Source of the DNA: JADCGM01 sp943368345
GTDB taxonomy: Bacteria > Pseudomonadota > Alphaproteobacteria > Sphingomonadales > Sphingomonadaceae
Reading direction: 5' to 3'
Length of the DNA stretch: 16,317 nt
Assembly (NCBI GenBank): GCA_943368345.1
Contig: CALRKY020000042.1
Span: forward strand, 1-16,317
The notes under the pieces are model-generated. The model had not been told where the DNA came from, made no database searches, and worked only from the letters and a program-made list of their open reading frames with translations. This document shows, piece by piece, positions 1-6,728 of this stretch; position 1 is the stretch's first letter, and each line of letters starts with the position of its first letter. The position numbers were made by a program, and so were the translations under genes.

Positions 1-79
1 AACTCCGACCACGCTCCGACGGAAGCAAAGGCCCGATCAGTGCCCATTCATCATCGCTGACCCCAATCCGCTCGCCCAA
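1..79 (-). CDS. IS5-family transposase, N-terminal fragment (cut by window edge)
   Basis: Reading the minus strand from a TTG at 79 gives GERIGVSDDEWALIGPLLPS followed by ERGRS, and then the window ends. The pattern 'sDdeWali.pLLP' is the conserved N-terminus of IS5-type transposases (DUF4096-like), which open the DDE protein. The TTG start is supported by a GGAGG ribosome-binding site five bases upstream (complement of 85-89), and no better start is seen. Only about 26 residues are visible, so whether the transposase is intact cannot be judged. Confidence 0.75.
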   Translation of the reverse strand, partial: MGERIGVSDDEWALIGPLLPSERGRS

Positions 80-121
80 TGCTGCCTCCAAAAGACAGCC
101 TTGAATCAATGATCGAGTCTC
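1..121 (-). mobile_element. End of an IS5-type insertion sequence running off the left edge
   Basis: The minus strand carries the beginning of an IS5-superfamily transposase (separate entry), preceded by about 40 noncoding bases, the usual distance between such a gene and the element's end. The outer boundary is placed near 119-122, where the minus strand reads GAGACTCGATCATTG. This is a guess, because the other end lies outside the window and the inverted repeats cannot be compared. Confidence 0.5.
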
Positions 122-596
122 AGGTCAAGCTTTGTCCACGTGGCCTAACGGAAATATAGGGGCCGCTGCGAGGCTCGAAGCTCCAGCCAGCGAATGACAT
201 GTTGGCCTTCGTAGCAATGCCCCAGACCAGTGGAATGGCCTGTGTCAGCCAATCCTCAATGGGCACAATGTCCTGCCACGCCTCAATGCCGCAGTGCCCC
301 CCGACATATTCTACGTCGATGTCCTGAGCGCAATCTTCGAACTCGCGCTTCGCACGCTGGCAATACTGCGCTTCCATGCCCCAGTTCTCATTATCATCTG
401 ACGTAAGGGGGTAAAGGTGAAAGCAAACCCTTGGCCCTGAGACTGCTTCGGGGGGAGCGTTTGCTATCTCGCGGACGGCAGCCCGCCCATGCCGCAGGTG
501 ATCTTCAAGCGTCCAATCTGGCTCGTCCATTTCGCTTTCGATCTCACCTGCGAGCACCTCGTGGTGGAGCGTAGTGGTTACCGCGATGCGTCGCAA
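120..596 (-). CDS. Uncharacterised protein, probably ending at the IS junction
   Basis: This is an open frame of 158 codons from a TTG at 596. No ATG or GTG start lies between it and the upstream in-frame TGA at 618-620. The product is soluble, acidic in its first half, and rich in Trp, His and Cys, with no signal peptide or membrane segment. I do not recognise the family. The TGA stop (120-122) falls where the neighbouring insertion sequence is inferred to begin, so the C-terminus may have been cut by that insertion and the stop supplied by the junction. The residues just before it (RPRGQSLT) look unstructured. The TTG start and lack of a clear ribosome-binding site keep confidence moderate; it could be a 5'-truncated remnant. 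Confidence 0.5.
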   Translation of the reverse strand: MRRIAVTTTLHHEVLAGEIESEMDEPDWTLEDHLRHGRAAVREIANAPPEAVSGPRVCFHLYPLTSDDNENWGMEAQYCQRAKREFEDCAQDIDVEYVGGHCGIEAWQDIVPIEDWLTQAIPLVWGIATKANMSFAGWSFEPRSGPYISVRPRGQSLT

Positions 597-605
597 CGAT
601 GCGGT

Positions 606-698
606 GCGGACATACCGTCAATGTCCGCAAGGGAGTCGGTGGCGGACAGGCAGCTCCCGGAAGCGGTTTACTGGCGAGAATGACGGGGAATGGGTGGA
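606..698. repeat. Dispersed intergenic repeat, copy 1, with leading hairpin
   Basis: Positions 606-613 (GCGGACAT) and 621-628 (ATGTCCGC) form a perfect 8-bp stem with a 7-base loop. Immediately after it, 632-698 matches 1145-1211 in the same orientation, with about 7 differences in 67 bases by hand alignment. The shared core reads GGCAGCTCCCGG. Both copies flank the lipoprotein gene at 756-1133. The type resembles repeated intergenic elements I associate with sphingomonad genomes, but genome-wide copy number cannot be seen here. A 12-bp perfect palindrome GGACCGCGGTCC (696-707) overlaps its right end. Confidence 0.75.
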
Positions 699-755
699 CC
701 GCGGTCCGTCCGCTGCTGAGTTGCTTGCTCGTGATACCAGCGATAAGCTGACGGC

Positions 756-1133
756 ATGCGTGCTCAGATCGCCATCTTGCTTGTTGTTTGTACGAGCGGA
801 TGCTCCCCCCTTTGCACTAGCCAAACGGTAACCTCTCTCCGTTCGCCCGGTGGGGACCACAACGCTGTGCTATTCATGCGTGAATGCGGAGCAACAACGG
901 ATTTCACGTCTCAGGTTTCCGTTGATCCGTGGTTCTTTCAGCCCATCGGAAATGCCTTTGTGGCTGATGCTTACAACGGAGGCACGCGCGGAGCATGGGG
1001 CGGCCCTTGGGCACAAATAAGATGGACCGGGAGCAACGAGTTGCTCGTCACGTATGACAGACGCGCGCGCCTTTTCACCCGCAACCGCCGAGTCCACGGT
1101 GTCCGCATTTCGTTTCAAGCGGTTGACCGCTGA
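756..1133 (+). CDS. Small putative lipoprotein of unknown function
   Basis: This encodes 125 residues from ATG 756. The N-terminus MRAQIAILLVVCTSGCSPLC is a short signal peptide ending in a lipobox-like TSGC, which suggests lipidation on Cys16 and membrane anchoring. The mature part contains 'SPGGDHNAVLFMRECGATTDFTSQ', split here as SPGGDHNAVLF and RECGATTDFTSQ. That pattern is seen in small uncharacterised proteobacterial proteins ('SPDG..kAv.f.rdCGATt.fstqvSi'), and I know no function for the group. No strong ribosome-binding site precedes the ATG. The gene sits between two copies of the same dispersed repeat, which may act as its borders. It appears complete and is not in an operon. Confidence 0.65.
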   Translation: MRAQIAILLVVCTSGCSPLCTSQTVTSLRSPGGDHNAVLFMRECGATTDFTSQVSVDPWFFQPIGNAFVADAYNGGTRGAWGGPWAQIRWTGSNELLVTYDRRARLFTRNRRVHGVRISFQAVDR

Positions 1134-1144
1134 ATGGCTATATT

Positions 1145-1211
1145 GGAGTCGGTGGCCGACCGGCAGCTCCCGGCAGCGGTTTGCTGGCGACAATGACTGG
1201 GAGTGGGTGGA
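1145..1211. repeat. Dispersed intergenic repeat, copy 2
   Basis: This is the direct-repeat partner of 632-698, starting 11 bases after the lipoprotein stop codon. It lacks the 8-bp hairpin that precedes copy 1. The remaining bases to the next gene (1212-1368) show no supported gene; minus-strand frames there run into the repeat and look like shadow coding. Confidence 0.75.
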
Positions 1212-1368
1212 AACCCGCCACAGACGCCGCGCATTTCATTGCGGCTGTCCACCTCTTTCGTCTCGATGCCAAAGCCTTCGAGTGGATTGTGCGGACGGGT
1301 CATCGCCGTCGCACCGATCACGCCGAAAACAGGCCCGATAGGATAACTCCCATTGTTCTCAGCATCGA

Positions 1369-1731
1369 TTAACCTGCCACCCGAAATGCCTGCCACCCGG
1401 CAACGAGCAGGATGGGCAGTCCAATCATGTCCGCGACCGCGATGCTCTTGAGCGCTGGCGATCCGCCTGCCAGCCACCAGATGAGCACAAACGATCCCAT
1501 ACTGATTCCAACAGCCACAGTTGCGAGTTGGCGCACCTCCGGGCGGATGAGAGCCCAGACTGCGATCACAACGATGACAAGGAACAACGCCGCGCGGTGG
1601 TGCAGCAGTGTAAAACTGTCGGATCCCGCCTCAACGCCATACATCCTGGTGAGCAGCGCGGGCTTGAGCAATGCGAGCGCGGGCATGACGTGAATCAGTC
1701 CGAGCAGCGCCCAGCAGATTTTCGCAATCAT
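1369..1731 (-). CDS. Small four-helix integral membrane protein
   Basis: This encodes 120 residues from ATG 1731, with an AAGGG ribosome-binding site (complement of 1741-1745). The sequence is almost entirely hydrophobic. Predicted membrane segments lie at about residues 4-24, 46-64, 70-89 and 96-114, and a conserved-looking loop 'LLHHRAALF' (about 42-50) sits at the start of the second. I associate this pattern with small, functionally unknown membrane proteins of proteobacteria. The last residues arise from an 11-bp direct repeat (CCTGCCACCCG at 1373-1383 and 1389-1399), which duplicates a Val-Ala-Gly at the C-terminus. It appears complete and monocistronic. No function is assigned. Confidence 0.75.
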   Translation of the reverse strand: MIAKICWALLGLIHVMPALALLKPALLTRMYGVEAGSDSFTLLHHRAALFLVIVVIAVWALIRPEVRQLATVAVGISMGSFVLIWWLAGGSPALKSIAVADMIGLPILLVAGWQAFRVAG

Positions 1732-1916
1732 TGTGCGTGTCCCTTGATGTCAGATGTGTCGAACAGCATCGTCATTCAGCATAGCATATGGCGGCCATTC
1801 CCAGCGGCAAGCCAATCAGCGACAGATAATGCCATGCCGGATTGGGCAGCTATCGACCGCTGCCTCATCGGAATCTGCCAGTCCGCAATCGGCCCAATGC
1901 CTGCCAAAGATTCACC

Positions 1917-2084
1917 ATGCGCGCCCATGGTGTCGAAGAGTTCGTGGGTGTTGTGCGCCGCTACGGTGCCGAGGCAACGCCTGCCGCGCTCGCCCTTGTG
2001 CAAGCCGCTCAAAATCGACCGGAGATCGCCGCCGCATCTATCGCCGCCGCTTGTGGAACGTGCCTTCTTAGGAGGGTATCATGA
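1917..2084 (+). CDS. Possible small protein, helical (weak candidate)
   Basis: From ATG 1917 the frame gives 55 residues beginning MRAHGVEEFVGVVRRYG, with an Ala-rich helical middle and ending CLLRRVS. The support is contextual: its TGA overlaps the next ATG as ATGA (2081-2084), and the composition looks less random than the other frames. There is no strong ribosome-binding site of its own. The frame is also open upstream to 1842 but with unconvincing composition. It could equally be a remnant of a larger gene. Confidence 0.25.
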   Translation: MRAHGVEEFVGVVRRYGAEATPAALALVQAAQNRPEIAAASIAAACGTCLLRRVS

Positions 2085-2296
2085 AGCCTGCACAAGCCAT
2101 TCAGGTGTATGTCAGTATCAAGCCGGGAGTGCGCTTCCACTCTAAGAGCAGGAGCCTTCTTCTTCTCCCCCAACTTGACCCCCAATCTACGAGGGGAAAG
2201 CTGACGACCGATCGCTCGATAAGAGGGCGAAAATGTAATCGCGCTTGGCTCAACGAATTGCCCGCTGGGCTTGATGACGGCTTGATGGATCGCTGA
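2081..2296 (+). CDS. Possible small protein with a perfect Shine-Dalgarno (weak candidate)
   Basis: ATG 2081 is preceded by AGGAGG (2071-2076) at good spacing and overlaps the stop of the frame before it, so translation starting here is plausible. The 71-residue product begins MKPAQAIQVYVSIKPGVRF, but after about 20 residues its composition looks noncoding. The likeliest reading is a true gene start whose body has been lost or frameshifted. No family is recognised. Confidence 0.25.
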   Translation: MKPAQAIQVYVSIKPGVRFHSKSRSLLLLPQLDPQSTRGKLTTDRSIRGRKCNRAWLNELPAGLDDGLMDR

Positions 2297-2526
2297 TGGC
2301 CAAGCGCTGGCGGGAGCGCGCAACGGCTGACTTTAAGCGGCTGGGCATGTTGGGCTTGGTCATTGCCGAGCACCGGCGCAGGCAAGATGCTCACCGCTGG
2401 CCAACCCACAGCACTGCTGCGTCACCCGCGCCGTATACGGCGTCAAACGGGCAGCAATCGCCCAGGTGGCGCACAGCGGACAACAACCGATCCCACGCAC
2501 CATGGTCAAACTGGCGGAAGAATAGC

Positions 2527-2624
2527 GTGTTCCACTGTTCCAGCCCCTAAGAGCGTGGAACATGGAACACTGTCCTACATAAGCAATGCACTGCACCTGT
2601 TCCACCGGTTCCAAGGCTGTTCCG
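2527..2624. repeat. Array of GTTCC(A) motifs, with a large inverted repeat
   Basis: Seven copies of TGTTCCA or close variants lie within 98 bases. Two are forward (2528-2534, 2536-2542), two reversed (2556-2562, 2563-2569) and three forward (2598-2604, 2607-2613, 2618-2624; the last two are GGTTCCA and TGTTCCG). The first four make an inverted repeat with a 15-bp stem, a single bulged C and a 13-base loop. The array lies directly after the stop of the minus-strand RepA-like ATPase gene (2635). It could be an iteron-like origin, a regulatory site or a terminator; no run of T follows the stem on the minus strand. Confidence 0.7.
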
Positions 2625-2634
2625 GAATGGTGTT

Positions 2635-3588
2635 TCATGCCGCACCATCCTTTGCAGCTTTCAGGGTCCGGTTGACGGTGCCGAGCGACGTGCCGACTTC
2701 GGTGGCAATCTCCCGCTGGGTCAAGCCTTCGCTCTTCAGCGCAATGATGCGGTCGGCTCGCACGTCGGTGATCGGTCGCCAGCTCCACTTTCCCGCGTTC
2801 AAGCTGACTTCGAGCGACTCCACGTCCGCGCCCATGACAGAACGGGACTTGGTGAACTCCATCGTGAAGCGGGTGCCCTCGCTCGGCAGATAGTCGGATG
2901 GGTTATTAAGTCTGATGATGGTGTCCATGATGTCTTCACGTTTTGACGTCCCGCGGCTTTCCCCATTCCGTCCGGCATGGTGAATCAGCAGCGTTGAGCG
3001 GCCGGCCCGGCGCAGAGCCAGCAGCCATTCCTGCAACACGCCCCAGCTTTCGGCCTCATTCTCCTTGCCGCTGCGGATCAGCGTCGAGACGTTGTCGAAG
3101 ATGATGAGTTCGGCATCGCCGATCAGCCGGTTAAGAATCTCCTGCCCTTCGGTCGTGGCAAGATCCGGCAGCCCACGCTCAAAAAGATCGGACGGCACAA
3201 TGCTGATATGCGTCTCGGCATAGGAGCGGTTGTCGATATCGGCGATGGCCTCCCGAAGCCGCTCCTGCAGGACCGCGCCGGGCAGCTCCCCGTCCACGAT
3301 CAAGACGCGGCGCGGTCGCTCGGCTTTCCATTTCAGAAATGTGGTCCCGGTCGCCAGCGCAGCGGCGATGGCATAGGCGAGCCGGGTCTTGCCGACGCCC
3401 CGCGGGGCAAAGATCATATTTATCGACCGCTCGGCGATGATCGGCCCCAGCATCATCTCGCGAGGCGGGATTTGCAGCGCCAAAAACTCGCCAAGCGTGA
3501 AAGAACACGGGAGGCGCGGTAGCACCTTTTCGTAGTGCAGCCGCGCCACCTTGGCGTCGAGGTCGATAGTCGTTGCCCTAGCGATCAT
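2635..3588 (-). CDS. RepA-like AAA ATPase with C-terminal helix-turn-helix
   Basis: This encodes 317 residues. ATG 3588 is chosen because it overlaps the upstream gene's stop as ATGA and the frame before it has no protein-like composition. A RecA-like ATPase core is clear: Walker A GVGKT at about 64-68, Walker B LIIFD at 161-165, and a 'HHAGRNGESRGTSKREDIMD' motif at about 203-222 typical of this RepA/AAA_25-type group. The C-terminus carries an HTH, 'LTQREIATEVGTSLGTVNRT' (about 289-308). Relatives occur as replication-helicase or primase-associated ATPases in plasmids and integrative elements. It is the last gene of a four-gene operon behind AlpA-type regulators, consistent with element maintenance or replication. 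A GTTCC repeat array follows it. Function on its own substrate is inferred. Confidence 0.85.
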   Translation of the reverse strand: MIARATTIDLDAKVARLHYEKVLPRLPCSFTLGEFLALQIPPREMMLGPIIAERSINMIFAPRGVGKTRLAYAIAAALATGTTFLKWKAERPRRVLIVDGELPGAVLQERLREAIADIDNRSYAETHISIVPSDLFERGLPDLATTEGQEILNRLIGDAELIIFDNVSTLIRSGKENEAESWGVLQEWLLALRRAGRSTLLIHHAGRNGESRGTSKREDIMDTIIRLNNPSDYLPSEGTRFTMEFTKSRSVMGADVESLEVSLNAGKWSWRPITDVRADRIIALKSEGLTQREIATEVGTSLGTVNRTLKAAKDGAA

Positions 3589-3941
3589 TGGTAGGACTCC
3601 AGAATTTTGAGGTTCCGTGCGGCCATCAGCATTTGACGGCAGGCCATCACTGCGACTTCGAGAACCTCTGTCGGCATTGGCGCGGTGGCGTAGCGGCAGG
3701 CGGTAAGAGCCGCTGTGCCGTAGAGCGTGCGTTGTTCGGGGGTGCAGTCGTTCCAGCGCCCCAAGGCACGCGTGGCGGTGTCTCTGGCGGCTAGCAGGCG
3801 CGCCCGGCATTGCAGCTCGGCTTCGTCGCGGATTGTCGGCAGCAGGCCGATGAGTAGGGCGCCAAACTTCCCATTGTTAGCCCGTTGCTCGTCCGAGAGC
3901 TTCCTTCTGCCCTCGGCGGCCAGTTTTTGCTTTTCGGGCAT
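3585..3941 (-). CDS. Conserved-looking unknown protein of an element operon
   Basis: This encodes 118 residues from ATG 3941, which lies three bases after the stop of the preceding HTH gene. Its own stop overlaps the ATG of the AAA ATPase gene by four bases (ATGA). The product is soluble and mostly helical, charged at the N-terminus (MPEKQKLAAEGRRKLSDEQR), with a central Ala/Arg/Leu-rich stretch (RARLLAARDTATRALGRW). No catalytic motif, signal peptide or membrane helix is visible, and I do not recognise the family. Tight coupling on both sides says it is made together with the HTH proteins and the ATPase, so a role in the element's replication or control is the natural guess. Confidence 0.75.
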   Translation of the reverse strand: MPEKQKLAAEGRRKLSDEQRANNGKFGALLIGLLPTIRDEAELQCRARLLAARDTATRALGRWNDCTPEQRTLYGTAALTACRYATAPMPTEVLEVAVMACRQMLMAARNLKILESYQ

Positions 3942-3944
3942 GGC

Positions 3945-4133
3945 TCAAGCCTTCCCTGTAATGCGCGCGTGCAGCGCCTCGGCTGGGATCAACCATCTTC
4001 CACCGACACGAAAGGTACGCAAACGGCCCGACGAAATGTTCGAATCTGGAACTGTGCGACCCCCGCCGTTCGCCTTGCAAGCTTCCTCGATGGAACAGCA
4101 AAGCTTCGGAGGATCGTGCTCAATGTTGTGCAT
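3945..4133 (-). CDS. Small helix-turn-helix DNA-binding protein (HTH_17-like)
   Basis: This encodes 62 residues from ATG 4133, three bases after the AlpA-like gene ends. The pattern 'SIEEACKANGGG', then 'SGRLRTFRVGGRWLIPAEAL' is that of MerR/excisionase-type HTH domains: a short helix pair, a 'G.L...rvG.r.li' wing and a final helix. Such proteins in integrative elements act as regulators or excision factors. The recognition helix region (NGGGRTVPDSNI) is less regular than in the preceding gene. It is the second gene of the four-gene minus-strand operon. Confidence 0.75.
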   Translation of the reverse strand: MHNIEHDPPKLCCSIEEACKANGGGRTVPDSNISSGRLRTFRVGGRWLIPAEALHARITGKA

Positions 4134-4136
4134 GGA

Positions 4137-4301
4137 TTAGGCCGCGCCGATGAGCGCTTTTAGGCTGTCGACCCGCACAAGCCTCCGCCGCCCGAGCAAA
4201 ACGGTTTCGAGCTTTCCGCTATTTATCAACTCGTAAATTTTCGTTCGGCCGATACCGAGCGAGCGCCCGGCGGCGGCGACGGATATACAAAGTCTGTCCA
4301 T
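4137..4301 (-). CDS. AlpA/excisionase-like helix-turn-helix regulator
   Basis: This encodes 54 residues. ATG 4301 is chosen because a GGAGAGG ribosome-binding site precedes it; an alternative ATG at 4355 would add 18 residues that do not look like this family. The whole protein is one HTH_17 domain: 'ISVAAAGRSLGIGRTKIYEL' (about 5-24), then 'SGKLETVLLGRRRLVRVDSL'. AlpA-type proteins regulate integrase expression or help excision in genomic islands and prophages. It is the first gene of the operon 4301-2635, and the only sign of integration control in the window since no integrase is present. Tandem 10-bp repeats lie upstream. Confidence 0.85.
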   Translation of the reverse strand: MDRLCISVAAAGRSLGIGRTKIYELINSGKLETVLLGRRRLVRVDSLKALIGAA

Positions 4302-4365
4302 GATCCTCTCCTGCGTAAACATAGGATCAAGACAGACAGCGACGGTTGTTCGCATACAAGCACCT

Positions 4366-4390
4366 GAAAGGGTGCGAAAGGGTATGAAAC
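4366..4390. promoter_or_regulatory. Helically phased repeats upstream of the AlpA-like gene
   Basis: The plus strand reads GAAAGGGTGC (4366-4375), GAAAGGGTAT (4376-4385) and GAAAC (4386-4390). These are two near-identical 10-bp units and the start of a third, spaced one helical turn apart. They lie 65-90 bases upstream of the AlpA-like start, where an operator would be. No clear sigma-70 promoter was found, so operator function is inference. Confidence 0.4.
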
Positions 4391-4561
4391 CTATTTCACG
4401 GGAGGGCGCAAAACCCGAAGGATGCCTTGCGCAAAGGTGACTGCATTCTTGTGGCTCGGAGGAATGAAATCGAGAGCTTTGTAGGCATCGATGAGCAGTG
4501 TGGCTACCGACTCACCTGTATGTTGCCGCAGTTTGTCGGGAGTTAGGGGCGCGAGCTGCAC
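4391..4561 (-). pseudogene. C-terminal fragment of an unknown gene, cut at a recombination joint
   Basis: The minus strand reads protein-like sequence ending at TAG (4391-4393): TPDKLRQHTGESVATLLIDA, then YKALDFIPPSHKNAVTFAQG, then ILRVLRPPVK. A GTG at 4561 could start a 56-residue product, but it has no ribosome-binding site. The frame stays open only a short way into the HsdR remnant on the other strand before a TAA near 4609. This looks like the tail of a longer gene whose 5' part was lost at the joint near 4560. The family is not recognised. It lies upstream of, and in the same direction as, the AlpA operon. Confidence 0.5.
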
Positions 4562-4564
4562 GCC

Positions 4565-5212
4565 GTGGTGAATGCCAGTATCGAAACGCAGGCCGACGCG
4601 ACTGATTTAGACGACCGGCTCTATGACATCAGCCGGATTGATTTCGAACGGCTGAAAAGGGAATTTGAGCGCAGCCCGCGCAAGAACACGACCGTTCAAA
4701 GCTTGAAGGATGCAATTCAGAAAAAGCTGGAAATGATGCTACGCCAGAACCCGCTGCGCACCGATTTTCAGATGCATTATGAGAAGCTTGTCGCGGAATA
4801 CAACGGCGAAAAGGATGCGGTGAATATCGAGCGGACGTTTGCGGCATTGCTGGTACTGGCCGAGGAACTGGACGTCGAGCAACGGCGCGCCATGCGCGAA
4901 GGTCTAGACGAAGAGACTCTGGCGCTGTTCGACTTGCTGATGAAGCCGGATCTCGAAAAGGGGGATATTGCTCGGCTAAAGGCGGTTGCAGTCGGTCTTT
5001 ACGAGGTACTCAAAACGCATCTCACGATCGTGCAGGATTTCGCTAAAAAGCAAGCCACTCGTGATGCCGTGCGCGTAGCCATCACCAACTTCCTCTACGA
5101 CGACCGCACCGGTCTGCCGCATAGTTACGAGCCCGATGAAGTTAATCTGAAAGCGCAGGCAGTCTTTGCTCACGTGCGAACGCATTGGGGATACGATAGC
5201 CACGCAGCTTAG
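4565..5212 (+). pseudogene. hsdR: Type I restriction endonuclease subunit R, C-terminal remnant
   Basis: The 215-codon frame matches the conserved C-terminal helical region of HsdR proteins. Diagnostic pieces are FERLKREFERSPRKNTTVQ (about 27-45), QNPLRTDF (about 60-67), VAEYNGEKDAVNIERTF, MREGLDEETLALFDLLMKPD (about 110-129) and TRDAVRVAITNFLYDDRTGL (about 165-184). HsdR is normally about 1,000 residues, with nuclease and translocase (DEAD helicase) domains before this part. All of those are missing, and no hsdS or hsdM is in the window. The upstream frame meets TAG within about a dozen codons, and the nominal GTG start at 4565 lacks a ribosome-binding site. The remnant cannot restrict DNA but shows that a type I system once stood here. 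It converges on the PLD operon with a 13-base gap. Confidence 0.85.
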
Positions 5213-5225
5213 CCGCCTTCCCGCG

Positions 5226-6728
5226 TCAGGACATCTGGCCACATTCTTCGAGCAGTGCGACCGCGGTCTCCAAGCGATCAGGAGTGGGAACCGGCGGATT
5301 GCCGGGCTTCGTACCGGGGGTCAGCGTCCAGCCACCTTCATCCATGACAACCTTTAGCCGCAGCAGGGTCTTTCCGCGCTGGCGCGCGTCGGCGAGGCCG
5401 CGCCCCACAGACCAATATGCATGCTGTGCCATCACCCAACGCTCAATAACATTGATGATGCATTGTTGTCGCGAATGAGACGCCCAATCGCGGAAATCGC
5501 GAGCCGCTCGCGCCAACGGAAGTCGGTCGGGCGCTTCAAATAGTTCGGACGTCGCGGGCGCTTCCCGAACGCAGAACGCCAGCGCTTCGGCAATCGCAGC
5601 CGGGGTACTTTGACCGGAGCGCGGCTTGATGGCAGCGGACATCTCATCCAGATAGTGCCCTGGATCGACTGGCCTATCAGCAGGGGCGAGCCAATCAGCG
5701 GCCGGGATGTCATTGCCGCCCAAAACATCGTCGAGAAAGGCGCGCGCAAGCTCCGCGCTTGTTGCTGGCCGCCCACCCTTTTGGGCCAAATGGCCGATCA
5801 CCCAATGCAGCATGCCTTCCAGCGCTAGGCGAAAGACCTGCCGCACCTGCACGCGTCGCCAAATCTCGACCCGTGCCAAGATGGTCGGATCATTAGTCCA
5901 ATTGGGTGCCTTCTCTGACATTCTGGAGCGGAGAACCTTATTCACTGGACCGTCGTCTCCAAGGCTCCGATGCGCTGCCTTTACAAGGGCCAATCCGCGC
6001 TGCCGTTCGAGCCGAGCGTCCGGACCGGACAGGCGCGCGAATCCGACCTCGCGTTCGGTATCGGTGAGACCATCGAGCGCCCACATTTCTCCCCATCGGC
6101 GCACGTCCTCCGCTTGCACGACCACTTCTCCCAACTGGCTGAAGGCGGGGTGGGAAAGTTCGCTGGCAATAGTGGATTCAAAAGCGTCGAGAGCCGGCTT
6201 AGCAATCGGGTTGTCTCGAAATACCCCCCGAACTTCGGTCGGCAACAGCCATTGCATAGAGCGTAGTCCGGGGCCGTAATTCAGCGGCGATATGAGGCCT
6301 GTGGATGAACGCCGCAGGTCGCGCAGTCGTTGCCAATGGAGGTCTCCGAACCGGTATTCCGACGCCGTCATGATCGGACGTAATGCCTGCCCTCCCGGGA
6401 GGTCGGTATTCGGCCTCACCAAGAACTGCGACCAAGCGTAGATGGCCTCAATGCGGTCGACGAAATCCCGAAGGCGTTCGTCCGTTTCGCCTACGCTTCC
6501 GCTGGTCTCGACGACTTCCCGAACTCGCCGCCAGGCCCAAGGCAATACGATAAACGGTCGAAGCCGCCGCGCGACGTTGTTCAACTCGGGCAGCACTAGG
6601 TCCATCAGTTGGAAGTTGATCTGGCGAAGCCCGAGAGGATCGACGCCGCCGGGGCTGATCTTGCCGCGCGCGACCGTCGCTGGGCCTGCCGCTGTTGCCG
6701 CGTCCGCAATGAGTTCTGCGAGCGTCAT
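5226..6728 (-). CDS. Unrecognised 500-residue partner of the PLD-family protein
   Basis: This encodes 500 residues from ATG 6728, which overlaps the stop of the PLD gene (ATGA), so the two are translationally coupled. The product is soluble, mostly helical, and rich in Arg, Trp and Leu. No P-loop, nuclease, methylase or HTH motif is visible. An N-terminal block 'GGVDPLGLRQINFQLMDLVL' then 'PELNNVARRLRPFIVLPWAW' (about 27-66) recalls the layout of DUF6361-like proteins ('..lFPG.st.q.raRYflfvPW.y'), which I associate with restriction-like operons. This resemblance is by eye and weak. A later segment 'RVEIWRRVQVRQVFRLALEG' (about 297-316) is strongly helical. Its placement after a PLD nuclease and beside a dead HsdR suggests a defence role, perhaps recognition or regulation of the nuclease. 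Confidence 0.8.
   Translation of the reverse strand: MTLAELIADAATAAGPATVARGKISPGGVDPLGLRQINFQLMDLVLPELNNVARRLRPFIVLPWAWRRVREVVETSGSVGETDERLRDFVDRIEAIYAWSQFLVRPNTDLPGGQALRPIMTASEYRFGDLHWQRLRDLRRSSTGLISPLNYGPGLRSMQWLLPTEVRGVFRDNPIAKPALDAFESTIASELSHPAFSQLGEVVVQAEDVRRWGEMWALDGLTDTEREVGFARLSGPDARLERQRGLALVKAAHRSLGDDGPVNKVLRSRMSEKAPNWTNDPTILARVEIWRRVQVRQVFRLALEGMLHWVIGHLAQKGGRPATSAELARAFLDDVLGGNDIPAADWLAPADRPVDPGHYLDEMSAAIKPRSGQSTPAAIAEALAFCVREAPATSELFEAPDRLPLARAARDFRDWASHSRQQCIINVIERWVMAQHAYWSVGRGLADARQRGKTLLRLKVVMDEGGWTLTPGTKPGNPPVPTPDRLETAVALLEECGQMS

Larger units (their letters stand above)
1742..2526. other. Gene-poor stretch, probably decayed accessory DNA
   Basis: No frame gives a protein I recognise across about 0.8 kb. 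Several overlapping frames are open on both strands, which is expected from GC-rich sequence. The only structured signal is a possible pair of coupled small plus-strand frames at 1917-2084 and 2081-2296 (separate entries). No tRNA, clear terminator or transposon end was found. Confidence 0.45.

Noticed and set aside
1115..1477. Minus-strand 120-residue frame
   Set aside because: It overlaps the membrane-protein gene in another frame and ends in the dispersed repeat; composition looks noncoding.
2527..2624. CRISPR array
   Set aside because: The repeat units are only 7 bases, in both orientations and irregularly spaced.
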